NCBI GenBank assembly: GCA_016722525.1
Contig: JADKJB010000032.1
Location: 186,001-250,000, forward strand
DNA length: 64,000 bases
DNA from: Bacteroidota bacterium
Lineage (GTDB): Bacteria > Bacteroidota > Bacteroidia > AKYH767-A > OLB10
Direction: 5' to 3'
Shown in pieces: positions 41,445 through 50,357 of this stretch. The position numbers were made by a program, and so were the translations under genes. Each line of letters begins with the position of its first letter. The stretch's first letter is position 1. The notes beneath the pieces were generated by a model, which did no database searches, was not told the origin of the DNA, and worked only from the letters and a program-made list of their open reading frames with translations.

Positions 41445-42266
41445 ATGAAAGGCTTTATTGATTTTTTAAAATCGAAACTATTTTTATTGAATCTGATTGG
41501 TGCAATAGTATTGCTATTTCTTGTTTTTAGCTTTACTTATAGATTGCTCGATTCCTATACGCGGCACGGAAGCAGCGTGAGTGTTCCGGATATTAAGGGA
41601 ATGCAGAAGGATGAACTCGAAGCTTTTCTGAAGTTCAAAAACCTTAAATATAAAATAGCCGATTCCACAATTTTCGACCTAACCAAACCTCCCGGTACTG
41701 TCATTGAACAAGATCCGAGGCCTAACGAAAAAGTGAAAGAAAACAGAACTATTTATATTTCTATCACGCGATCTACTCCTCCGGGAGTTAAAATTCCCGA
41801 CTTGCAGGATAATTCTCTACGGCAAGCCGAAGCTATTTTAAAATCATATGGTCTTGTTACCGGTCAACTCATTTATAGACCTGATTTGGCTAAAAATGCA
41901 GTACTTGAAATGCAGATAAATGGAAGGACTGTGAAGACGGGTGATGAGGTTTCAAAAGGTACTGTGATTGATCTTGTTCTTGGTGATGGCTTTGGAAACA
42001 CTAAAGTACCGGTTCCCCAACTGTTTGGTCTTAAACTGGATGAAGCCATGTTTGTGATTAATGCTTCATCATTAAATATTGGCGCAGTGGTATTCGACAA
42101 TACTGTTAAGTATTCCTCCTCTGCTAAAATATATAAGCAATTTCCTTTACATAATGCCGATTCAACAATTAGCCAGGGTGAATCAGTGGATATATTTTTA
42201 ACTCAATCCGATGCCGTCATAAAACTGCATGATCCGGAAATTAATTCTGAAGATAATGAACAATAA
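41445..42266 (+). CDS. PASTA-domain membrane protein
   Basis: The 273-residue protein has one N-terminal membrane helix (LLNLIGAIVLLFLVFSFTY, about 15-33) followed by three PASTA domains facing the periplasm (starts VSVPDIKGMQKDELEAFLKF, about 45; VKIPDLQDNSLRQAEAILKS, about 113; VPVPQLFGLKLDEAMFVINA, about 188). No kinase or transpeptidase domain is attached. PASTA domains can bind peptidoglycan or muropeptides in other phyla. The position 3 bp after the D-Ala-D-Ala ligase and before rluD is a recurrent Bacteroidota arrangement and supports a wall-related role. Confidence 0.93.
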   Translation: MKGFIDFLKSKLFLLNLIGAIVLLFLVFSFTYRLLDSYTRHGSSVSVPDIKGMQKDELEAFLKFKNLKYKIADSTIFDLTKPPGTVIEQDPRPNEKVKENRTIYISITRSTPPGVKIPDLQDNSLRQAEAILKSYGLVTGQLIYRPDLAKNAVLEMQINGRTVKTGDEVSKGTVIDLVLGDGFGNTKVPVPQLFGLKLDEAMFVINASSLNIGAVVFDNTVKYSSSAKIYKQFPLHNADSTISQGESVDIFLTQSDAVIKLHDPEINSEDNEQ

Positions 42267-44182
42267 AAAATTACTGTCAAAAATTACTTTTGCCTTTTGT
42301 GTAAGTATTTTCTTTCAAACATATGTTAATGGACAAGGCGAGATGATTCTGCCTGTTCAGAATAATAATGTTATAAAAGCTGAAATTGCGAAACAAAAAG
42401 GGAATTATTATGAATATCGATCAAATGCCATTGGTCCGGATACCTTGTTTCTTCCTTTTTTTGATGACTTCTCAAAGGCATCCGTTTGGCCTGCCGCCGA
42501 AAGATGGATAGACAGTTCCACTTTTGTTAATTATAATTTTCCAATAAATCCTCCAACTATCGGAACTGTTACTTTCGATGGACTGGATTTTGAAGGAAAT
42601 CCTTACAACAATACAAATGCAAACGCAAATGGTTTAAGTGATGAGTTAACTTCTAAACCTATCAACTTATTGAATGATAATAATGGATTGCCGTATAACG
42701 CTCCGATAGTATCTTTCTGGTTTTTTATTTTCAAAGGAAGGGGAGAGGTGATAATCCTGAAAGTAATGATTCACTTACTGTCCAGTTTTTGAATCCAGCA
42801 ACGCAACAATGGGTTCCTGTTTGGAAAGCAACAGGTAGTACTTCTGGTGATACTATTTTTAGTAAAGTAAAAATTTCAATCAATAATCCGGTGTTTCGTC
42901 AGAACGGTTTTCGCTTCCGTTTCAGGAACTACGGTTCCTTAACAGGCATGCTTGATATCTGGAATGTAGATTATATTTCTCTAAATAAATTTCTTCCACC
43001 TGATTTTGAAAATATCCGCGACTACGCTTATGTGTATCAAGGTGTTTCGCTACTTAACGACTACAGCCAAATACCCTGGAAACATTTTTCCTTTTTGTCT
43101 TCAGCACAACAGCAGGCAACTGTAACTTCTTCCACAGAACTTACTATCCGGAATAATAATGACGCCACTTCTTTTCCTATTAAAATTGCTGGAACTGTTT
43201 TTGATCAATACGGAAATAGTACACCCATAATAGGTGGAGGAGGGTTAAATAGTATAGTAGTTCCACTCAATTCAAATGTGGTTCCGGTTGCAAATTTATT
43301 TTCCAATACTAATTTTATTGATCCAACATCCAATGAGGAAGTTGATTTTACTGCAGTTTATGATATTGGTCTAACTAGCGGTGGAATTGTTGATGATTAT
43401 TCTGAAAATGATACTCTGAGATATGTGCAGCATTTTGGAAAACAGTATGCCTTTGATGATGGATCTGCTGAGCTTGCATATGGGGTGAGTGGGATCGGAG
43501 CGGAGCTGGCTTATAAATTTGAAGTGCTTAAAGGCGATACACTCAGAGGTGTGGATATGTTTTTGCGCAATCAGGATTAAGTGTAACTAATCTAACTTTT
43601 AAGCTTGCAATTTGGATAGGAACTTTGCTGCCGGTGGGGCCTCCCGTATATGAGAAGTTGAATCAAACTCCGAATTATGTGGATAGCATCAATGGGTTTT
43701 ATACTTATCTCACTGATCCTATTTACTTGCCCGCAGGAACTTATTTTTTTGGATACAGACAAACCAATGCCACAATTCTAAACCTGGGTCTTGATACAAA
43801 CACACCTGCAGATGCTTCTAGAAAATTTATTAACTTTAATGGCAACTGGACTACCTCACAGCTTCCCGGCATGTGGATGATTAGACCTGCCTTTAGTAGT
43901 CAGCCTTTAGATGTTGGCAGTAATGAGATCAATTCACATACCCCGATAAATTTGTTCCCTGTGCCGGCTAAAGACTTAATAAATATCTCTTTCAATCATG
44001 CTGATAAAGATCGTATGAATATAAAAGTAACTGATGTTACCGGACGAATGGTGCTTAAACCAGTTGCTTTTTCACCGCAATTAAATGTTTCTTCACTTTC
44101 AACAGGTGTTTATTTTCTTCATATTTCTGACCCTGTTACTGGTTCCGAGTTCATAAATAAAATTGTAATTTCCGGTAATTAG
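42256..44182 (+). CDS. T9SS-sorted exported protein of unknown function, two frameshifts
   Basis: The reconstructed protein is about 642 residues. It starts at 42256 (MNNKKLLSKITFAFCVSIFF, a signal peptide), overlapping the PASTA gene by 11 bp. The body is beta-rich (PDTLFLPFFDDFSKASVWPA, ERWIDSSTFVNYNF) without a catalytic motif I recognise. The end is a T9SS type A sorting domain (LFPVPAKDLINISFNHADKD to NKIVISGN). Two single T losses break it: in the T-run at 42721-42726 (restored FFYFQRKGRGDNPESNDSL) and at 43560-43564 (restored VDMFFAQSGLSVTNLTF). Open parts are 42229-42792, 42789-43580 and 43625-44182. Its place between PASTA and rluD genes suggests co-transcription. Confidence 0.82.
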
Positions 44183-44193
44183 AATCGTTTCTG

Positions 44194-45246
44194 ATGCAGG
44201 AAGATTTAGAGGAACAAGAACAGGGGGAGCAGGAGGAGCTGTTTGAACATCATCGAATTATTGTTGATAAGGGTCAATCACTTTTACGAATAGATAAATT
44301 CCTGCTGGCGCGCTTGCAAAATGTTTCGCGCAATCGTATTCAAAATGCCTCTGAAGCCGGAAGTATTTTAGTAAATGGTAAAGCTGTTAAATCCAGCTAC
44401 CGGGTAAAACCATTAGATCTCGTTACCATTGTTCTGGCACATCCTCCGCGTCTTGTTGAGATTATTGCTGAAAATATTCCTTTAAACATCGTTTACGAAG
44501 ATGATGATCTGATTATTGTGAATAAACAAGCGGGTCTTGTCGTGCATCCCGGATACGGAAACTATACGGGAACTTTAGTGAACGCTTTGGCTTTTCATTT
44601 TTATCCTGAACTTCTGGGCAAATCTATTGAAGCCGAAAACGAACGACCCGGTCTGGTGCATCGTATTGACAAAAATACATCAGGTCTTGTTGTTATTGCA
44701 AGAACTGAAAAAGCGCTCACTTTTCTTGCAAAGCAATTCTTCGATCGTACTATCAAACGTCGCTATATCGCTTTGGTGTGGGGTGATTTTGATCATGAAG
44801 AAGGAACTGTAACCGGTCATATTGGTCGTAACCAAACAGATCGAAAATCAATGGAAGTATATCCTGGAGGTGAACATGGAAAACATGCTGTTACCCATTA
44901 CAAAGTAATTGAAAGACTCGGTTATTTAACAATTGTAGAATGCCGTCTCGAAACCGGTCGAACCCATCAGATCAGAGCGCATATGAAGTATATTGGTCAC
45001 CCTTTGTTTAATGATGAAACTTACGGAGGGAAAAGAGTCTTAAAAGGTACAACTTTCAATAAATATAAACTTTTTGTCGAAAATTGTTTCACTATGATTC
45101 CCGGTCAGGCACTTCATGCCAGGTCATTAGGATTTATTCATCCAACAACTAAAAAGGAATTGTATTTTGAAGCTGATTTACCTGCAAATTTCCAGGCTCT
45201 CATTGACAAATGGAAAAACTATATAGCTTCAAGAAATGAATCTTGA
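44194..45246 (+). CDS. rluD: RluD-family 23S rRNA pseudouridine synthase
   Basis: The 350-residue enzyme isomerises uridines in 23S rRNA; RluD acts on helix 69 in the family prototype. An acidic N-terminal tail (about residues 1-20) precedes an S4 RNA-binding domain (RIDKFLLARLQNVSRNRIQN). The catalytic domain has IVNKQAGLVVHPG and the active-site HRIDKNTSGLVV, whose Asp is the nucleophile (about residue 158), then ETGRTHQIRAH. All motifs are intact. It is the last gene of the ligase-PASTA-T9SS protein-rluD group, 11 bp behind its neighbour. Closely related RluA/RluC enzymes are possible alternatives. Confidence 0.93.
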   Translation: MQEDLEEQEQGEQEELFEHHRIIVDKGQSLLRIDKFLLARLQNVSRNRIQNASEAGSILVNGKAVKSSYRVKPLDLVTIVLAHPPRLVEIIAENIPLNIVYEDDDLIIVNKQAGLVVHPGYGNYTGTLVNALAFHFYPELLGKSIEAENERPGLVHRIDKNTSGLVVIARTEKALTFLAKQFFDRTIKRRYIALVWGDFDHEEGTVTGHIGRNQTDRKSMEVYPGGEHGKHAVTHYKVIERLGYLTIVECRLETGRTHQIRAHMKYIGHPLFNDETYGGKRVLKGTTFNKYKLFVENCFTMIPGQALHARSLGFIHPTTKKELYFEADLPANFQALIDKWKNYIASRNES

Positions 45247-45409
45247 TGAATTCATAGCACTTATTTCTTGTTCCTAAATAATTCTGAAATAAAGTGAGTT
45301 GTTTCCATTGTTTCCTTGTGAATCTGGTTGGAGTTGAATTTCTCGACTAACTCATACCGAATATATAAAAAAGTAAAATAGTAAGCGCTCCTTTTCTCTC
45401 TTTAAAATC

Positions 45410-46543
45410 TCAATATTCTTTTATGATGTTGTAAAGCGTATCTCTTTCTACAGGTATTTTTCCAGCATCAGTGATTAACAAAGCCAGTTGTTCAGTGGTA
45501 AGTGACGGTGTTTGCTCTTCAGAACCTGCCATTGAATATATTTTGGTGGAGTCATCTATGGTTCCATCAATATCGTCAACTCCAAATGAAAGACTCGTTT
45601 GTGCAGTATTACGACCAATCATTGGCCAGTAAGCTTTTATATGATTGAAGTTATCCATAAAGATGCGTGAAATAGCATAGTTTTTCAAATCTTCAATCAT
45701 GGTCACCTCAGGAACATGATCCATTTCATTATCTTTATTTCTGAACTTAAGAGGAATAAAAGTATTGAAACCTCCTGTTTTATCCTGTAAAATTCTGAGA
45801 CGATTCATATGATCAACCCTGTGGGCATAACTTTCAATGTGGCCATATAACATAGTTGCATTTGAAGCCATTCCAAGTTGATGGGCCGTTTCATGAATTT
45901 CAAGCCATTGAGCAGAACTACATTTGTCAGCACAAATTTTTTCTCGTATAGCCTCGTCAAATATCTCAGCTCCACCTCCGGGTAGTGAATCCAATCCAGC
46001 TGATTGGAGAAATGAAAGCCCCTCTTTATAACTCATTTTAGCTTTGCGGATCATATAATCTAATTCTACAGCAGTAAAACCTTTTATATGAAGTCCTGGT
46101 CTGTGTAATTTGATTTTTCGAAGCAAATCAGCGAAAAATTCAAGATCCATTTTAGGATGGACACCACCAACAATGTGCACTTCTGTTACAGGTTGACCAT
46201 CGTATGCCTTTACGCGGTCAAGCATATCATCAACACTTAACTCCCAACCATCTTCCTTGTTTTTGTATAATCTCGAATAGGAACAAAATTTACATGCAAA
46301 AACGCAGATGTTCGTGGGTTCAATATGAAAATTACGATTAAAATAAACATACTGACCATTTTTACGCTCTCGTACCACGTTGGCCAAGGAACCCAAATAT
46401 CCGAGTTCGCCATTTTCGTAAAGTTCCAGGCATTCCTTTGTGGTAATTCTTTCACCAGCCTGTATTTTATTTGCAATGCGCAAAAGTTCAGATGAAATGT
46501 TGTTTTCTATTAAATTAATAATTTCAGTTGATGCAGTTATCAT
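45410..46543 (-). CDS. mqnE: Aminofutalosine synthase (radical SAM)
   Basis: This is a 377-residue radical-SAM enzyme of the MqnE/MqnC/CofH group. The [4Fe-4S] motif is C80-x3-C84-x2-C87 within NFHIEPTNICVFACKFCSYS. Other family segments are VTEVHIVGGVHPKMDLEFF, LPGGGAEIFDEAIREKICADK, TMLYGHIE and LKFRNKDNEM. The overall pattern fits MqnE, which joins a radical-derived adenosyl to 3-carboxyvinyl-oxybenzoate to make aminofutalosine in menaquinone biosynthesis. MqnC is the main alternative. No other mqn gene is adjacent. Confidence 0.9.
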   Translation of the reverse strand: MITASTEIINLIENNISSELLRIANKIQAGERITTKECLELYENGELGYLGSLANVVRERKNGQYVYFNRNFHIEPTNICVFACKFCSYSRLYKNKEDGWELSVDDMLDRVKAYDGQPVTEVHIVGGVHPKMDLEFFADLLRKIKLHRPGLHIKGFTAVELDYMIRKAKMSYKEGLSFLQSAGLDSLPGGGAEIFDEAIREKICADKCSSAQWLEIHETAHQLGMASNATMLYGHIESYAHRVDHMNRLRILQDKTGGFNTFIPLKFRNKDNEMDHVPEVTMIEDLKNYAISRIFMDNFNHIKAYWPMIGRNTAQTSLSFGVDDIDGTIDDSTKIYSMAGSEEQTPSLTTEQLALLITDAGKIPVERDTLYNIIKEY

Positions 46544-46632
46544 TTCTTCAAATTCTATAGTTTAATAACAAAAATATCCGCAAAGGGTTTAAAGTGTAAA
46601 ATTACTTAATTTGATTGTTCGAAGCAGGAAAA

Positions 46633-46668
46633 GAAAGGCTGCCTTTTTCAAAGACAGCCTTTCGTTCC
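46633..46668 (-). terminator. Hairpin terminator after the M43 protease gene
   Basis: A 9-bp perfect stem GAAAGGCTG / CAGCCTTTC (46633-46641 and 46655-46663) with a 13-nt loop lies about 20 bp beyond the M43 protease stop codon. On the minus strand it is followed by a T-rich tract (CTTTTCC). Confidence 0.75.
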
Positions 46669-46684
46669 TTAAATATTAAATTCC

Positions 46685-48757
46685 TTATTTATTTAAAAGA
46701 ATTTTGTTGTTCATTTTCTTTCCACCGCTTGTTATTTCAACGAAATACAATCCGTTGGATAGTTCAGACAAATCTAAATAATGAGTACCACTGAAATCAG
46801 CATAATCTTTAGAGAGTACATTTTGTCCGATTGAATTGAAAACATTCACAATAGCACTTCCATTTGTATTATTTGTGTTGTGAATAATCAATTGTCCCTG
46901 AGTTGGGTTAGGATAAATTACAAATCCATCCTGAATTGGATCGTTAACGCCATTTGGAGAACAAAGAATTGGATAAATACCCATCGATACAGTGAGTCCC
47001 CAAGATGTTGGCGTCTCAGAAAATGCATGCCAGTCAAGCGTTGAGAATTGTTCCCAGGAAGTGTTAGTAGTAACCTCTCCATCAAGTGTACAAATAACAG
47101 CTAGAGTGTCACCAGGTGTTGAATAATCAAATTCAACTCCAAGATAGAATGGACCGGTTACATTTATTGGTGTAGGAAAGGTCACGAAAGTCAAACTTCC
47201 ATTAACCACATCGGTTGCAGCAGTTGAATAAAGTACTGGTGTACTTCCCAGCTCAGTATTTGGAGAACTTGCGGCGCCATTGTCATCCCAAACTGTAACG
47301 TCGAATATATTAATCGTATTGGCTGCAGTTGCAACACCAAAAGCAATTAATGCACCTGTTACCTGGTAATTGGCTGGTACTGTTTGAGTGAAATAATCAG
47401 CTTTTGAAATATCTGCATAATCATTATGACCGGTTACATAACCTATGGTAGAATTATACAAAGAGGGTGTTCCGGTTACAGGGAAGTTTGTTAATGTATC
47501 ACAACCTGCTCCACCGCCCTGAGTTACATTAATGTAAGATGTTTTAGTTTCAGTATCGTTTCCATTTGCATTTGTTACAACTAAAGTTACTGTATAGGAA
47601 CCTGCAGTGCTGTAAGTAATGTTAGTCGGATTCTGAACATTGGATGTTCCAGGAGTCCCACCACTAAAGGTCCAGGCCCAGGTGGTTGGTGCACCAGAAG
47701 ATAAGTCAGTAAAGTTGATGCTTGTCCCAACAAGGATGTTGGTGGAAGAAGCTGAAAAATTAGCTGTAGGAGCTCCTGCAACAACAGGAACACAACCCAA
47801 AGAGTTTAATAAGGAAGCACGTGAAGCCGTTATAGAAGCATTCATACGTGTACCTTGACCTGTGGTGAACATAAACATACAAGCATCATCGGTATAATCC
47901 ATATAGTTCATGAACATTTCACCATTAGGGCCATTACTGCAAGAGATTTGAGGAAAAGATGGACAACCAAAATTGGCTGCCTGTTGAGTTGGGGTATCAG
48001 CAACGAAATCGTTACCGCAATTAGCATCTCCCCAGATATGACGAAGGTTCAACCAGTGACCAACTTCGTGCGTTGCTGTGCGACCTCTGTTGTAGGACGG
48101 AGTAGTTCCAAGAGCTCCTGGTCCACCAACCGATCCATTCAATAGAACAACACCATCTGTAGCTGCAGCTCCACCTGGAAACTGGGCATAACCAAGAAGT
48201 CCACCACCTAGGTTACCTACCCAAACATTTAAATAACTTGCTGCAGGCCATGCGTTGTCTCCGCCTTGTGCATCAAATTTAATCCCATCATTTTGTGAAA
48301 ATGAAGTAGTTGATGTTTGTTTACGAATAATTCCATCCGTAGTGTTTCCATTTGGATCTTGAACAGCTAAACAAAATTGAATTCCTGTATTAGCTACAGC
48401 AGATTGAAACACAGAAGGAACACTTGTTACATCTGCATTAGTTGCAGAGTAATCTTGATTCAACACATCTAATTGTGCCTGAACTCGAGCAGTTGAAATG
48501 TTTTGAGTAGCATTGTTGGTGCTATAAAGTATGTGAAATACAACAGGTATGGTTACAACACCTGAAGTTCTCCAGCTTTTATCGTTTGCCATTCGCTGCT
48601 GAATCAATTGCTCAATAGAGTTCATTCTTGACTCATAACCCGGGTCAAGTGCTTTTAAGCGGTCAAGGTTTTCCATGGTTGCGCAACGGTGTTGTTGGGC
48701 ATTTATTGATCCCAATGACAACATTAAAGCAGTAATAATTAGTAATACTTTTTTCAT
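46685..48757 (-). CDS. M43 (pappalysin-type) zinc metalloprotease, T9SS cargo
   Basis: This is a 690-residue secreted protease. A signal peptide (MKKVLLIITALMLSLGSINA) precedes a prodomain and a metzincin catalytic domain of family M43, with the zinc motif HEVGHWLNLRHIWGD (HExxHxxxxxH, first His at about residue 226) and a later Met-turn-type FMNYMDYTDDACMFMFT. A PKD domain (TTWAWTFSGGTPG), a beta-rich domain (about 420-600) and a T9SS type A sorting domain (VIYPNPTQGQLIIHN to NNKILLNK) follow. It is expected at the cell surface or outside, degrading proteins. All zinc ligands are present. Confidence 0.93.
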   Translation of the reverse strand: MKKVLLIITALMLSLGSINAQQHRCATMENLDRLKALDPGYESRMNSIEQLIQQRMANDKSWRTSGVVTIPVVFHILYSTNNATQNISTARVQAQLDVLNQDYSATNADVTSVPSVFQSAVANTGIQFCLAVQDPNGNTTDGIIRKQTSTTSFSQNDGIKFDAQGGDNAWPAASYLNVWVGNLGGGLLGYAQFPGGAAATDGVVLLNGSVGGPGALGTTPSYNRGRTATHEVGHWLNLRHIWGDANCGNDFVADTPTQQAANFGCPSFPQISCSNGPNGEMFMNYMDYTDDACMFMFTTGQGTRMNASITASRASLLNSLGCVPVVAGAPTANFSASSTNILVGTSINFTDLSSGAPTTWAWTFSGGTPGTSNVQNPTNITYSTAGSYTVTLVVTNANGNDTETKTSYINVTQGGGAGCDTLTNFPVTGTPSLYNSTIGYVTGHNDYADISKADYFTQTVPANYQVTGALIAFGVATAANTINIFDVTVWDDNGAASSPNTELGSTPVLYSTAATDVVNGSLTFVTFPTPINVTGPFYLGVEFDYSTPGDTLAVICTLDGEVTTNTSWEQFSTLDWHAFSETPTSWGLTVSMGIYPILCSPNGVNDPIQDGFVIYPNPTQGQLIIHNTNNTNGSAIVNVFNSIGQNVLSKDYADFSGTHYLDLSELSNGLYFVEITSGGKKMNNKILLNK

Positions 48758-49118
48758 GATTTGGTTTTTGGATGTTAATATGAATTGATTGAAGTTTTAA
48801 ACTATCTGGAGAAAAGGAATACAAAAATAGTCAATTCTGATCAAATTTGTTTGCTTGTTTTGAAGATTTATTTGGTGTTGTTGAAATCTTTTGAAATCCC
48901 ATAAATATTATTAAAATATTGATAATCAATTTAATGTAAACCTGTTTGATTTCTGAAATGAAAAATGGTGAAGTGAATTAATGGCTGCAATTGGTAAAAA
49001 TGGTTTCAATTACCAATTGTATAACCACTTCTGCCATAGTAGTGTCAAAATCAGTTGTTATCTTGAAATAGAATTGTTTTTTCCTTTTTTAAGAATTCAG
49101 AGTTCGTACATTTAGCAC
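48758..49118 (+). other. Intergenic region between divergent M43 protease and response-regulator genes
   Basis: These 361 AT-rich bp contain no supported gene. They must hold the promoters of both flanking genes. On the minus strand a TATTTTTG (48822-48829) fits TAnnTTTG for the protease. On the plus strand TACATTTA (49107-49114), one mismatch from consensus, lies just before the ATG at 49119. Confidence 0.5.
48822..48829 (-). promoter_or_regulatory. Candidate Bacteroidota -7 element (TATTTTTG, minus strand)
   Basis: The minus strand reads TATTTTTG, a match to TAnnTTTG about 65 bp upstream of the M43 protease ATG. A motif match only. Confidence 0.38.
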
Positions 49119-49817
49119 ATGAAACAACGTATTTTAGTGGGCGAAGATGAACAGTCTCTTAGTGAAACTATTAAGTTGAATCGCGAACTCGAAGGTTATA
49201 CCGTTCAAACAGCTAAGGATGGGAAAAGTGCGCTTAAATCATTCAAAGGTGAGCGGTTCAATTTGATAATTCTTGATGTTATGTTACCTGAAATGGATGG
49301 TTTTACCGTGTGTGAAGCTATCAGATTAGAGAATAATGAAATTCCGGTTTTGTTTCTGACTGCAAAAAACTCCAGCGCAGATAGGGTGAATGGATTAAAA
49401 ATTGGTGGCGATGACTATCTGACTAAGCCTTTTAATCTTGAAGAATTGTTGCTGAGAGTCCAGAATTTGTTACGGCGCTCTGTTAAAAATTCAGATGGAG
49501 TGGGATTGTCTGAATATACTATCGGTGAAAATAAAATAAATTTCGCTCAGTTAGAAATATCAAAAGGTAAAGAAATAATTCGACTAACCCGCAAAGAGGC
49601 TCTGCTTCTAAAGTTGCTGATTGAACGTAAAAACGAAGTAGTCTCTCGCGAACATATTCTTGAAACAGTTTGGGGCTATGATATCTACCCATCCACCCGA
49701 ACCATCGATAATTTTATAGTTTCATTTAGAAAGTATTTTGAAAAAGATGCAGGGAATCCTCAATATTTTCAATCTGTGCGTGGTATTGGCTACCGCTTTG
49801 TCGATTTGATGAAGTAA
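49119..49817 (+). CDS. OmpR/PhoB-family response regulator
   Basis: This is a 232-residue two-component regulator. Receiver domain residues are all in place: acidic pocket E9/D10, phospho-acceptor D53 (LIILDVMLP), T81 and K103 (YLTKPFN). The C-terminal winged helix (about 135-230) has TRKEALLLKLLIERKNEVVS and the recognition-helix region PSTRTIDNFIVSFRKYFEKD. It should bind DNA as a phosphorylation-driven dimer. No sensor kinase is adjacent; the kinase at 13878-15299 lacks a partner too, but a link between them is only speculation. Confidence 0.94.
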   Translation: MKQRILVGEDEQSLSETIKLNRELEGYTVQTAKDGKSALKSFKGERFNLIILDVMLPEMDGFTVCEAIRLENNEIPVLFLTAKNSSADRVNGLKIGGDDYLTKPFNLEELLLRVQNLLRRSVKNSDGVGLSEYTIGENKINFAQLEISKGKEIIRLTRKEALLLKLLIERKNEVVSREHILETVWGYDIYPSTRTIDNFIVSFRKYFEKDAGNPQYFQSVRGIGYRFVDLMK

Positions 49818-49951
49818 GCTATTCTAAAATTGCCGGGATTAGGTTCATTTTTTAAGTAAAGGATTTTTCAGTGGGTCTGATATGTTATAAAAACCAGGCT
49901 ATTCTTTTTTGTTTGTTTAAATTTATTTGCTGAAGAACAAACCAAATTAAG

Positions 49952-49973
49952 TACTTTTGAAATATTAAATTTG
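49952..49973 (+). promoter_or_regulatory. Two overlapping candidate -7 elements (TACTTTTG and TAAATTTG)
   Basis: TACTTTTG (49952-49959) and TAAATTTG (49966-49973) both match TAnnTTTG before the ATG at 49983. The first also has a TTTG at 49926-49929 with a 22-bp spacer, close to the usual 19-21 bp for a -33 element, so it is the better candidate. Confidence 0.42.
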
Positions 49974-49982
49974 TTTTAGCCA

Positions 49983-50357
49983 ATGAAAAAAGGTATTCCG
50001 TTTTTAGCCAAGCTTATTACTACCTCACTCGCAATAATTTTTGGAGCCTATTTGCTGCCCGGAGTTCATATTGACAGTGCACTCACAGCTATTTTGTTAT
50101 CACTGGTTCTTTCATTGCTGAATGTTTTATTGAAACCATTGCTAATAGTGCTTACTTTACCTTTTACCATTATCACTTTAGGTCTTTTTCTTTTGGTGAT
50201 AAATGCCGTTATTATTATGCTGGCAGCTGAATTGGTAAATGGGTTTGTCATTGATGGTTTTTGGTGGGCTCTTATTTTTAGTGTTATTTTAACCTTGGTA
50301 GTTAGTGTACTTGAAGGTATCCAGCGGGCTGCAGCCGGAAACGAAAAAAATGATTAG
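49983..50357 (+). CDS. Small four-helix membrane protein (phage holin 4_2 / YvlD-like family)
   Basis: This is a 124-residue membrane protein with four hydrophobic helices and the family signature SLVLSLLNVLLKPLLIVLTL followed by PFTIITLGLFLLVINAVI and FWWALIFSVILTLVVSVLEG. The domain is named after phage holins, but chromosomal members such as YvlD occur widely and are not linked to phage. No phage genes are nearby. The function is unknown. Its stop codon abuts that of the convergent nuclease gene. Confidence 0.88.
   Translation: MKKGIPFLAKLITTSLAIIFGAYLLPGVHIDSALTAILLSLVLSLLNVLLKPLLIVLTLPFTIITLGLFLLVINAVIIMLAAELVNGFVIDGFWWALIFSVILTLVVSVLEGIQRAAAGNEKND

Noticed and set aside
47640..48145. 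Open frames opposite the M43 protease
   Set aside because: They are shadows of the conserved protease and PKD coding region on the other strand.
49983..50357. Prophage remnant because of a holin-like domain
   Set aside because: The holin 4_2 / YvlD-like family is common on chromosomes outside phages, and no other phage gene is present.
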